Of a stretch of DNA of 64,000 bases, positions 32,849 through 44,728 are shown piece after piece (position 1 is the stretch's first letter; each line of letters opens with the position of its first letter). The DNA is from Histoplasma ohiense. Lineage: Eukaryota > Ascomycota > Eurotiomycetes > Onygenales > Ajellomycetaceae. The stretch spans positions 930,001-994,000 of the forward strand of contig JAEVHH010000002.1 in NCBI GenBank assembly GCA_017607445.1. Direction: 5' to 3'. The notes beneath the pieces are model-generated. The model had not been told where the DNA came from, ran no database searches, and saw nothing but the letters and a program-made list of their open reading frames with translations. A program made the translations under genes and the position numbers.

Positions 32849-34923
32849 CTATTGCAGAGTCTTGGCTATCTTGCCAGCATCTTGCACCGAGCTGGCGACT
32901 CGGGTAGCCAGATCATCAGCCTCAGATCGAGTCGCAGCCTCAGCATACACTCGAACCGCATCCTCCGTCCCGCTGGCACGGGCGAAACTCCGGCCCCTAT
33001 TATATCTTGATTGAAGAGCATCGATACGTCCTTGCAAACCAGCTGGCGATTCAAGCTTCCGTTCCGCATCAATGGTCTTGAATATTGATCTATCAGCTAC
33101 CTCAATGCGAACGAGGCGTGATGGGAGATCAGTGTAAGTTGATATCCATTCCTTGAGGCCCCAGCTTTTATGTGCTAGGATCACCTCGACAAGCAGCAAG
33201 TCCGACAGTGCGTCACCCACGGCTTGATTTATCAATTCGGTTAGGGCAATAAGACTTTCCAAGGCATACTGCTGCGCTGGGGATTGGGGCTCAGTGGATT
33301 TGATGGTCTTGAGCGCGTGCTCTGAGAAAGTTACGGTTCCGTGTCCGTTGGCTTCAAAATAAACTCCCACATCAAATCTTAACGCGGCATGGTGGAGATG
33401 CTTTACGCCAGTGGGAGTGCAAATAACTGGGAGTTTAAGAACTTTCTCGATGTACTCAGTACTTGAGCCGTTCGCATACGCCGTTTGAACAACGCCAATC
33501 TTGAGTTTGTGTCCTATTCCAGCATTCCTTGTTAACTCTCCAATAAACGATGCCGCGAGCGTTGCGATTCGGTCACCGTCAAGAAGTTTGAAAATATTGC
33601 CTGTGTCAAGATAATAGTAAACTAATCGATCTGCATCACCATCCAATGAAGCGCAGCGGTCATGGGTCGAGGCCTTAGACGATGGTGGGGCGCGTTGTTT
33701 CGTTTTGACAAAATCTGCACCGCACTGCGTGAAACATTAACATCAGCCAAAAGTACACAAAAAGAATGGTGGATATTTGGATGGATAGTTTACCTCATAA
33801 TTCAGGCTATCAGGATTGATCACATTGTCGTTAACAATGTTGATATCCACACCACCTTCCTGAGCACTGGGCAGATACTTCATCAGCTCTCTGAGTTTAG
33901 GGCCTCCGACGCCATTAGCGCAGTCAACGGTCACTGGCCCGCTAGTGGTTCGTCCTTTCATCACTTTTTTGAATGCCTCACTGAGTTTCTGGTAATACCC
34001 TTTCTCAGTAGGTTCGCCATATTCATACGGCGTTCCCAGAGTATTCTTGCAGCGTACAATGTAATGAAGCTGGGGGGTGGTCAGGTATTTGAAATCTTCA
34101 AACTCGACTTCGGATGCTCTGAGCGCAGTAGAAATCACGCCCACAAGACGGGAGCCTGAAGCACGAGTATCCCGGGCGAAAACTACGCGAGCAGGGTTCT
34201 CCATTTTGACTTCAATCTCGTCGATAAGGCTGTTGTATACATCTCCCAAAGCCTCAAGGGGTGCATTTGCCAATCGGGTAGCGTATTTTTCCCAATCAGC
34301 CTGAAAAGTTATGGTTTTATGGTGAATAAGCCAACAGATCTACAAGGAGACGTGATGAGGTATGCCACCTACCTCTAGCATCTCACCCTAAATAAAGCAA
34401 AAGCATGGGTTTGTCAGTACTTCGAGTCAACCCTTACTCAAATCATGGGAAGGATTAGGACTTACCATTGGGTCCACAAGCTTAATGCCATTGTCTTCCG
34501 CCGGGTTATGACTGGCGGTGATCATAACGCCAATATACTGGCCATTTAGCTTTCTCGAGCGAAGCCCAGCCAAAAGGCCGACTGCGAAAACAACAGTATT
34601 GAGCATATCCCTGAATTGTCATAGAAATATGAGCAGCGTCCTAACTTGCGCGTTTCTGCTGGGGAAACAAAGGGAAGAAAAGAATTTAAAGATTAAATAA
34701 CTGGGGAAGGTTAAAGCAACAATGAGATAACACCGGCTTGTCTTACGCTTTCATGCGGAACTGTACGGTAAATTATCAATAGGGGTACAATTCATTTGGA
34801 GGCTGCAAGGCTGAAGCAGGCAAAACTCACCCCGGCTGTGCCATACTCAAACACCTTGCCCTCAGGCTTGGTGTATGCTGCAGCAGCATCGACAATGGCT
34901 TGCTTGACCATTGGAGACGCCAT
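32849..34923 (-). CDS. PCM1: Phosphoacetylglucosamine mutase (EC 5.4.2.3)
   Basis: Interconverts N-acetylglucosamine 6- and 1-phosphate, a step to UDP-GlcNAc for chitin, N-glycans and GPI anchors. Exons (minus): 34923-34831, 34760-34747 (14 nt), 34610-34466, 34387-34373 (15 nt), 34300-33794 and 33724-32849, giving 549 residues. The phosphoserine loop TASHNP (Ser at about 69) is followed by the metal-binding loop LDGDADR (about 285-291) and the C-terminal phosphate-binding region [16 protein letters not shown]. The 14-nt exon encodes FRMK of the conserved GTAGFR motif, and the 15-nt exon encodes GEMLE; both are flanked by good GT/AG sites and are needed to keep family similarity. Active-site residues all appear intact. 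Confidence 0.95.
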
Positions 34924-35456
34924 GGTGACTGAGGGATAAATAATGATCTGCCGGGTCACCGTGGATGGCTGGTGGTGGGTGGGAACGACGGACTTTATAA
35001 GGAGGGGAATGCGGGAATGGTTGGTTGGTTGGGTTGTGTTGGTGAGATGATGACTGTGGCTGAATGAAGGCTGATCTGCCAAGGCCCGGGTCAGGTGCTG
35101 CACGGACGCCAAGCTTTGGAGGAGGAAAGTTTGCTGTGTTTGGCTAAATGTGACTTAATGGAGGAATAGTATACATTCCAAGAGGTAAGTGAGCAACTGC
35201 TTGCATGTCTGGAGTTTGTTATAAAAAGAAAAAGCAAAAGAAAAGGGGAAAAAAGAAAAAAAGAAAAAAAAAGGCATCCCAATGAACTTCCAAAAAATAG
35301 ATATATCTGTATATCTGTAAGGAAAGCTTAAAGAGCATGGTGAAAATATATGCAAAAATGTCGCGAATAAAATATCTATATAAATTATAAATCCCTCTAT
35401 CTTCCCAATTGAATAACGCTACAAAGAAGGCTGAATACACACGGCGGAAACATAAT
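34924..35456. other. Intergenic region between PCM1 (5') and PER1 (3')
   Basis: Promoter side of PCM1 and 3' flank of PER1, both minus strand. Purine-rich (A/G) tract at about 35221-35275. No coding signal. Confidence 0.45.
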
Positions 35457-36684
35457 TCAAGCCTTCAGCCGCTCTCCGGCTATGTCATCCAGAGCATCCC
35501 TAACAATAAACCTAGTTGTTTACCAATCTCAGGTTAGGGAACGCAATGTACAACCGTCAAGTAATGAAATTGGGATTGTGGTCAAACTTACGAATACCAC
35601 CAAGCAGTAGGTACCACAGTCCCTAAATGCCATAGGCTATGGGCATCAACCAGTCCATGCCAAGGCGGAAAGTCCAACAGCTCCAGACTCATAGCTACGA
35701 TAATCCACGCAACTATCATTCCAGGCCATGCCGTCCACGATTTCATGTACTTCCGGTATCGCGAGATACTAAACCATGTCCACAACGAATTCTGCACAAT
35801 TCCAACAGCCACATTGGCCGCCATGTTATAAGTATAGTCCCAGGACCAAAAGCTCAAGTAGGAGACATGCGCAATGAACAGTCCTGTACAGGTGAACGTC
35901 CAGTATCGGAGGAGCTTCGGCTTCTGGCGGGACCTTGTCTGGTCGAGGCGGAATATTCGAACGACGGACAGATATAACCCATATAGCACACTTGCGCCTG
36001 CACCGAAGTAATCGAGCTTTTCAGTTAAGGGCAGATCCCGCGTATGGAACACCATGCTGAAAATCCAACTAGCCAAGCCGAAATATCCAAAGGCAAGATA
36101 AAACCTGCGCATCGGATACGAATGTGGTATCGACTCTCGAACGCGCGACATACCATGGCGATGAGCGAGGAAATTCATGAAGGAGAAGAGGACGGAAAAC
36201 GGTTCTTGCATGCCAAGTATTCGGTAGAAGGGCCATTTTCCGTGGAATTGGACGACAGGTTCGAGCATTGGCGGGTCCCGGTTAACCCGTCGGTCCGTGA
36301 TGATGTGTTGGCATGTGTAGTCGCATTCTGCTGGGCAGTCCCAGAGGAGGAGGCGGAGGTAAAATGCTATATTAAAAGCCCCAAAAATGGTCAGCGATAG
36401 ATATGAGATGAGCGAAAGAGATATATCCTTACGTATGTATGTCTTTCCATTTTCGCAATTTTCGGTTTTGCATATCTATTTTGTGCACCAAGCATTAGTG
36501 ATTAACAATCTATTTCCTGTTTCTGTTTATTTTCGCTGCTTATGGGTAGGAGAAGGCTTACCGTCACGCACTCCTTGAAATCCGGGAGCCTGTCCCCTAG
36601 AGACGCGGAGGACCTACCAATTAAGAATATCAAACTTGTAAACACAAATAATCGCCAGTACGATGGCCTCCCACTCCCCGTCAT
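35457..36684 (-). CDS. PER1: GPI-lipid remodelling protein Per1 (PGAP3 family)
   Basis: ER membrane protein needed for removal of the sn-2 acyl chain from GPI anchors. Exons (minus): 36684-36562, 36475-36433 (43 nt), 36366-35592 and 35511-35457, giving 331 residues. A signal peptide is visible (hydrophobic FVFTSLIFLIG, cleavage around SSAS). Luminal cysteines follow (DFKECVTICKTENCENGK), then RLLLWDCPAECDYTCQHI, FHGKWPFYRILGMQEPFSVL, and HTRDLPLTEKLDYFGAG with the conserved His of the CREST superfamily. The last span contains VDAHSLWHLGT with two more conserved His, then the tail FIVRDALDDIAGERLKA comes from the 55-nt last exon. Every junction was chosen because it restores family wording, including the cysteine-rich exon 2. 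Confidence 0.94.
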
Positions 36685-36997
36685 GGCCGTGGTTGTTGCG
36701 GATACTTGATTGTGTTTCCAGTTTATTTTGGAAGTGGCAAGGCAGTTACGTACTCGTTCAACGAGCCGCATTAAAGAGTCCTATGTGATAACATTCGAAC
36801 TCCTCGGGTCGGGAGTTCCAAAAATAAAATAGTAGAAAATAAAAATAAAAATAAAAATAAAAATAAAAATAGGGATAATAAGTGGAAACTGGATAGAAAT
36901 CTAGAAACCAAAAATCAAACTGCCGATTCCGAGAAAATCGAATAATGAAAACCGAAGGAAAAAAATATGTCAAAAAAAACCGAGGGACAAAAATTGA
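36685..36997. other. Promoter region of PER1 with an (AAAAAT)5 microsatellite
   Basis: Five AAAAAT units at 36841-36870 inside an A-rich stretch, between PER1 and the tRNA-Ala gene. ORFs here are low-complexity and rejected. Confidence 0.6.
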
Positions 36998-37079
36998 TGG
37001 ACAATGTGATAATCGAAATCACGACCTTTCGCATGCGGAGAGTGCAAAGCGAACGCTCTACCAACTGAGCTAATTGCCC
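36998..37079 (-). tRNA. tRNA-Ala (anticodon UGC) with a 9-nt intron
   Basis: The minus strand folds into a complete cloverleaf: 7-bp acceptor stem (GGGCAAT with ATTGTCC), D stem GCTC/GAGC, anticodon stem TTCGC/GCGAA, T arm GTGAT-TTCGATT-ATCAC, and discriminator A. The anticodon loop reads TTTGCA, then a 9-nt insert (37042-37034), then T, so the intron sits at the canonical 37/38 position. The anticodon is TGC (37046-37044). The acceptor contains the G3-U70 wobble that marks alanine tRNAs. The mature length would be 73 nt. Confidence 0.95.
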
Positions 37080-37406
37080 AATGGTTTACATCACAGGCCG
37101 ATGTAACCATGATGAGCCATTGGCTTAAGCGATTTCGCTATCCATCAAATCTCAAATCAAATCCTCCGCCAATCACCCTTCAATCCGCTAACTTATTATG
37201 GACTAGTAACCCTAAACATTGAGCCTCACCTGAAAATCCAAACTCAAAGTTCAATATTTTTATTGCTTGCCAAGCTAGCCCTGATATCAATTACCTTTAT
37301 TAGGCTCTCTCTGCCTGATTTTTTTTTTTTTTCCACCTCCTTAGGTTTCGTTCTTTTGTCCTTGAGTGTTTATTATTCTTTTAACTTTCCCTTCCTGCAG
37401 TCGATC
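37080..37406. promoter_or_regulatory. Region between tRNA-Ala and PRMT1
   Basis: Promoter or 5' UTR of the methyltransferase gene. A T-run followed by TTCCTGCAG just before the ATG at 37407 looks like a 3' splice site, so a 5'-UTR intron is possible (inference). Confidence 0.4.
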
Positions 37407-39227
<1,821 letters not shown>

Positions 39228-39708
39228 GAGCAAGGAAGGGTAGAGAGGGAAAGAGCAAAAAAAAGGTACTGCAGGCGTTTTGGGGAAAATAGCATATAAT
39301 GTGGCGTCCGATTATATGGAGCAAATGATATATAGGACATGATTTCTCAAGCTCCTCGATTTGTTAGAGATACCCCGAGTTGACGCTTAATCTTACTGCT
39401 TCATTCAGCACTTTCGTTTTCTTGTAGATGCCCATGACTCCGTCCAGAGCTTTTCTATTTTTGCGATTTCAAAAATAACCGATATCTGTAGCTCTCCGCA
39501 ACCTCGGCATAATTTCTCAGCCCGAGCTGCATGTTGGGGGAGGGGAAAGTCATCACCCTTAAAATTAAGAGAGAACTCGCAAGCTCTCCTCCTTTAATGT
39601 TGTATTCCTATCATCATAGATTGTAAGTCCAGATTTGTTATTATTGACTGTTTGTCTCCCAACGCTTTCAATTATTCCAGGCTATATTCATACTGTACAT
39701 CCATCATC
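39228..39708. other. Intergenic region between PRMT1 and the MaoC hydratase
   Basis: 480 nt, same-strand neighbours: 3' flank then promoter. No repeats or RNA genes seen. Confidence 0.4.
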
Positions 39709-41060
39709 ATGAGCGGACCCGGAGTTGGACACCAGTTCCCAAGCCAGGATGTGAGCTGGACCAAAAGAGACGCACTTCTCTTCGCAAATAGTATTGGGGC
39801 AAAGGCAGATGAACTTCATTTTCTCTATGTACGTTTGTCTCAAATTATATTTTTCACGTCGGAATTTAAACGGAAAAAGGGATGACACAGGCAATATTTG
39901 GTTGTTAACATCCTCCGTTCATTAGGAACTACATCCAAACTTCACCCTATTCCCAACATATCCTATTATCCTCCGTAAGTGCCAGCTTTACCCAAGAAGA
40001 AAGAGAAAGAAAGAAAGGAAAATGCAGCAAAGGAATCCGACCCCGACTTTGAAACACAAACTGATATAAACCATCCGCTGCAGCTTTCAAGCTCACAAAC
40101 CAAGAAGTAACCGACTTCTACGCGCAAAAAACTGGAAATGCCATCCCTGGTGTTCCCAACTTCGACTCCCGCCGCGTTGTTGACGGACAGCGCAAAATGA
40201 CCTTTCTCAAGCCGCTACCTGTCTCTAGTGCGGGCCGCCAGTTCGAACTGCGGAGCTCAGTTATTGGCGTCTATGATAAAGGAAAGGTGGGATCTGTCGT
40301 TGAGACGGAGCAGCAGATTGTCGATAAAGAGACAGGGGAAATCTATACCAAGGCTGTTGGGAGTGGGTTCTTCGTTGGGCAGGGAAATTGGGGTGGCCCG
40401 AAAGGTGATTAAACTCGATCCCTCCCCGTTTGTTTTTTTGAGAATCGCCAAAGGGCTGGGGTAAGGTTCAGGAGCGCTCGGGTTATGCATACGTACAACC
40501 TACCAGCTGAAGGATAATAATTCATGCCGTTGGTTTCTTATGTAGGTCCGGCTACGGTGAATTATCCTCCTCCAAAGGGGAAGGAGCCGGATGTTGTCTA
40601 CGAGCACCAGACAGATGCGAATACACCGTTGCTCTACCGGTATGTTCTGTCTAACAATTTACTTTTTACATATTTTTTTTTCCCTCCAAGCACTAAGAAT
40701 TTTCTTCTAATTCACAGTTTGAACGGTGACTATAACCCTCTCCACGCCACGCCGGAGCCAGGACAGAAAATGGGTTTTGGCGGTGTCATTATCCACGGCC
40801 TGTTCAGCTGGAACATGGCAGCCCACGCAATCCTGAAGACATTGGGTGGTAGTGACCCGAAGAATCTCAAAGAGTTCCAGGCACGATTTGCGTCCCCGGT
40901 GATCCCGGGGGTAAAGCTGATCACTGAGATTTGGAGGACGGGGAAGCCCGAAGGTGGATTTGAAGAAGTTGTGTTTGTAGTTAAGAATGGCGAGGGAAAA
41001 GTTGTGTTGAGCAATGGTCGGGCGTTGGTCAATGTTGTTGGTGGGAATAGTAAGCTGTAA
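39709..41060 (+). CDS. Peroxisomal MaoC/hot-dog 2-enoyl-CoA hydratase 2-like protein
   Basis: Exons 39709-39828, 39926-39974, 40084-40404, 40546-40639 and 40718-41060 give 308 residues. The C-terminal hot-dog half carries the hydratase-2 signature YRLNGDYNPLHATPEPG with the catalytic Asp and His, built across the last intron, followed by GFGGVIIHGLFSWNMAAHA. The N-terminal half is a second, degenerate hot-dog (FANSIGAK, LFPTYPIILPFKLTNQEVT). This is the two-domain layout of (R)-specific enoyl-CoA hydratases and of the C-terminal part of fungal multifunctional enzyme Fox2. The protein ends exactly in Ser-Lys-Leu, a type 1 peroxisomal targeting signal. The likely role is hydration of trans-2-enoyl-CoA in peroxisomal beta-oxidation; the true substrate could be a branched or unusual acyl chain. 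Confidence 0.93.
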
Positions 41061-41127
41061 GCTCAGGTTTCGTGCTCTGATGAGATATTTAACCTAGGCT
41101 GCAGAAATAAATAAATAAGTCTTGACA

Positions 41128-41836
41128 GTCTCACCAGAGTCACCACTCAGCTTCAGTCCCTATTTATTCATTCCCACCGCCAAGATCCTAAAATCACGGC
41201 AACACACAGTCTTTATGGCACAATGTATGAATGCGAAAGATTTTTCCCAGTCGGATCGGCTGGAAGATCTGGGCGAGAGAACAGAGCTTCGGATTGACGG
41301 GTTATGTCAAGCCCAGACATTTTGACGTGCACTGATTGACAAAGAGGCAAAGGAAGTTGTTGGCCAAGGTGGTGATAGATATAGAACAATCATCCTTGAT
41401 GGCCTGGTCAAGGGTTCTCAGCAGGGGTTTTCGTGTTTCTTGCTGGTGGCTTGGGAGAAGAGTATAGTAACGAAATGGAATGCTACAACAGAAGGCAAGT
41501 GGAAGGGTTTGTGGGAGGGTTTGTGGGAATGAGTGGCTGGTTACCATAACAGACAGCTAGAAGGTATTTTCCTGCCTTTTTCAGAATGACAGCAAATCTG
41601 CAGAACTACAAGCAATCAACCACATCCGCGACATCCTTGACCCCCCAATGCTGCCTGCCCTTGCAACACACAATTTTCAAAGTCCTGTATTTCTCGGCCA
41701 TAGTTTAGTAGATGAGAAGGTCTCAGTGAATCTGGGGCAGTTTATGGTTGACTTTCTGCAAAAGAGGCTCGACATGGATGTTACATGGAAGGCGTATGGA
41801 GATTCGCTGAACTTGAATGCATGCGCCTACCAGTAG
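41128..41836 (+). pseudogene. Degraded acyl-protein-thioesterase/carboxylesterase-like alpha/beta hydrolase
   Basis: Pieces of one hydrolase lie in order on the plus strand but cannot be read through. Piece 1 (to 41325) has FIPTAKILKSRQHTVFMAQ and DRLEDLGERTELRIDGLC, then an in-frame TGA at 41323. The same frame continues with LIDKEAKEVVGQ and IILDGLVKGSQQG, where intact relatives have the GxSQG nucleophile elbow; the Ser context is altered here. Piece 3 (41517-41549) is FVGMSGWLP in another frame. Piece 4 (about 41585-41836), after a possible intron, has PVFLGHSLVDEKVSVNLGQ with the acid residue and ends where the catalytic His should follow, which is absent. Nonsense, frameshift, damaged elbow and lost His together mark a pseudogene. 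Confidence 0.8.
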
Positions 41837-42264
41837 ATATCATCTGTCTTAGACCTACTGATTTTGCCCCCTCAGTACAATGGCATCGGCCCCCTGTTGG
41901 GTGGATTCAGAATTAATCATATCATTTCAATGTTTCATTTATAATATGAAAAGCTTGTTGTATCAATAAAGAGAGCTTGTATTATCAAGATTTTGAGTTT
42001 GCACTGTACATGTACAGTACATTTATGGCCGCCTTGGCAAGACGAAAGCCGTCGAAAGCCTCCAGGGCTGCGTGCTACAAACCCCAAACAACAATTTGTT
42101 ACCGTTCAACGAATGAAGTACACCATCAATTACATACAGAAGCAGCCATTGGTAGAATCACATCAGCCATGAATTCTTCCTCCTTCGTGCCTATCAAAAG
42201 AGCCATTCAAGTTGTAGGCGAAAGGTGAGAACCATTTTTAGTGTGCCCCGCAGCATAACTGACG
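41837..42264. other. Intergenic region upstream of trimethyllysine dioxygenase
   Basis: Contains the 16-bp palindrome at 42003-42018. A short ORF (42166-42227) ends at a GTGAGA donor and could be a non-coding leader exon of the next gene; not proven. Confidence 0.4.
42003..42018. repeat. 16-bp perfect palindrome ACTGTACATGTACAGT
   Basis: Exact inverted repeat with no spacer, about 250 bp upstream of the trimethyllysine dioxygenase start; same GTAC-based character as the elements at 9722 and 32239. Confidence 0.9.
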
Positions 42265-44380
42265 ATGGAACTCAGAATTCCAAGCACCAGTTTTGTATAT
42301 CAAGCATGCAGGGGGCGACCGGTAAGTGTACACCGTGCGCCTGCATCTGTTTTCGATCATCTGTTGCTGTGCCCCGACCAATGGGGGACTTGCTGCGGCT
42401 GCAACGCAACGTTTAACTATCAAGTATATACTGCTGACATCCTTTTCAGGCAATCACATCATGGTCTGCTAGAAAGGCGCATTACTATGGCCTTAGTTTT
42501 CCTGGACGAGCCTGTATGGGGTCTATGGGATTATTTTCATCACTTGCTGCCAATCATCACCCAGCAGCGCTCGCCGGAGCTGCGAAACATTCCGGCGCTG
42601 TGAGCGAGCAAGGTTATGCACCTGTCTCGGTTGACCTTCCTGGGGGAGTTACGGGCAAATGGTAAGCCAATTGGATCATTTGCTATCATTTTACTCTGGC
42701 AACTCTATAAGTAAATATCATTTTGCTCTGTTGGAAGCATTTTGCTTTGAAAATTGTTGACAGAATTTACCTAGGCCGAGTCTATGGTTAAGGTCAGTCG
42801 GTGTCTTTCAGGTTGCTTGTGAGAATACTATACTCACCAAGACGCAGAGATAACTGCCAGTGCAAGAAATGCATTCATCCTGACACGAGGCAACGGCTTG
42901 TGGATACATTTTCGGTAAAAGCACCCTGGCATCGAGAAGAAAATGGTTGTTCTTTTCTGCAAGATCCTAACCGAATGGAACATTAGATACCCGGGGATAT
43001 TCATCCATCAACAGTGAGAAAGTTGGACAATTATTTAGAGATTGAATGTATGCCAATGATGCTCATTTCCTAGATGCTTCATTTCTGCTTACCTCCTTTC
43101 TAGGGGCAAATGACGGCCATACCAGTACCTATAGCTACTCCTGGTTATCAGAACATCATCTCAAGCAGAGGGGAAAATCAGACATTGTTAGATTCGGGTA
43201 TTCAAGACCCTCCTACCACCTTGGCTCTTACAAATGCCTGATTATTTTAACATTGGTGCCAGGGCTGAGAAACAATCTGTTTCGAATGATCCTAATACAT
43301 ACCCCACTGTCTTGTACGACGAGGTCATGCTATCAGATGATGGCGTTCGAAAATGGACAGATCAAATTGTTTGCCTCCCCCATTTCGCCGAGGATGGCTT
43401 TGGTACTGACGATCTACCATAACAGTACCGGTGGGGCTTTTCCTTTGTCAAGGGATGCCCGGCAACCCCTGAAGCTACGGAGAAGCTCCTGGAACGAATA
43501 GCATTCATCAGACCTACACACTATGGTAGGTTTTGCGGCTCATTAACTTCCATATGGGAGTGGAATATGAAACTAAAACAACCTTGTCAGGTGGATTTTG
43601 GGACTTCACATCCGACCTCTCTCTAAAGGACATGGCCTACACAACAGAAGGTCTTGGCGGCCATACCGATACCACGTATTTTACCGATCCGGCAGGCCTT
43701 CAGATGTTCCATATGCTCTCCCATACCAACGGTTCTGGTGGAGAGTCACTGCTCGTCGATGGCTTTGAGGCTGCTAAGACCCTCTACAATGAGGACCCAG
43801 AGGCTTATGAGGTTCTGAAAGAATTTGGCGTCGATGGGCATGCTAGTGGCAATGAACATGTCTGTATCCAACCGGCGTGTCCGTCTCCAGTCTTTAATCA
43901 TCACCCGATTACTGGAGAACTGTATCAAGTCCGATGGAATAATGAAGATAGGAGGCCAATGGTCAACGGGTCTCCGGAGGAAATAAGCAAATGGTACGCC
44001 GCAGCACGGAAATGGAATGAAATCATTACGAGGAAGGATATGGAACATTGGTTTCAGTTGGATCCAGGTTCCCCAATGAGTAAGCCCCTTATAGCCAGCC
44101 ATATCATGTGTTCTATATGATATCACTACTCCTGGACGATTCGCTAACTGATACCCAGTATTCGACAACTGGAGAATGCTCCACGGTCGGGCTCCATTTT
44201 CGGGGAAGCGGAGGATATGTGGTGGCTACGGTGAGTGTCACTTCTATCCGCCCATTTATTTTAATATTTGATCAATTTACTCTGTATTAATAATACATTT
44301 CAATAGTTAATCACGACGATTTCATGTCTCGATACTGGTTGCTTAGGGATGGGCGAGAGAAAGTATTGAATAAAATATAG
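42265..44380 (+). CDS. Trimethyllysine dioxygenase (EC 1.14.11.8), carnitine biosynthesis
   Basis: Fe(II)/2-oxoglutarate enzyme hydroxylating N6-trimethyllysine, first step to carnitine. Eleven exons: 42265-42321, 42450-42661, 42775-42792 (18 nt), 42848-42914, 42987-43047, 43104-43197, 43263-43368, 43426-43525, 43591-44079, 44159-44230 and 44307-44380; total 449 residues, all in frame. The N-terminus is Arg/Ser-rich and acid-poor, consistent with mitochondrial import. The zinc-binding-type domain reads WLRDNCQCKKCIHPDTRQR. The catalytic core has GGHTDTTYF (His about 263, Asp about 265) and distal His about 410 in NWRMLHGRAPFSGKRR, with the 2OG-binding Arg nearby and the end GGYVNHDDFMSRYW. 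The donor at 43369 (GTTTGC) is weak and the 18-nt exon needs transcript support. The neighbouring peroxisomal hydratase suggests a fatty-acid theme, as inference. Confidence 0.92.
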
Positions 44381-44728
44381 TTGGTTAGATATGTCGTATA
44401 CAAAAGTACATACAGGAGCCTCGTAAATATGCATTCTTCTTGAGAATAATCAGTATGCTTTGAAAATAATATGGATGGAGTGTCTGTTTGTATATCACAT
44501 GACCCATAATAGAAGTCGGCTAGTCCAGATCAGGAATAGCAACATTGACCTCATTTGATCTCTAAAGCTCCAGAGAGCACCAACTTCTACTGAGCACCTA
44601 CAACCAACTCTCCCTTCTATTGCTAACCCTCACGTTTCTACACCTTACTGTTTCTTGATCTCTGTATAGCATACGAATTTGTGAATTTCCTAGCCGACAC
44701 TGATTTTTTTTATATCTCCACCGCAGTC
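44381..44728. promoter_or_regulatory. Promoter region of RPT5
   Basis: 348 nt between same-strand genes. A pyrimidine tract ending CACCGCAG just before the ATG at 44729 could be a 5'-UTR splice acceptor (inference). Confidence 0.4.

Noticed and set aside
36758..36973. 71-codon minus ORF rich in Phe/Tyr
   Set aside because: Arises from the AAAAAT repeat; not a protein.
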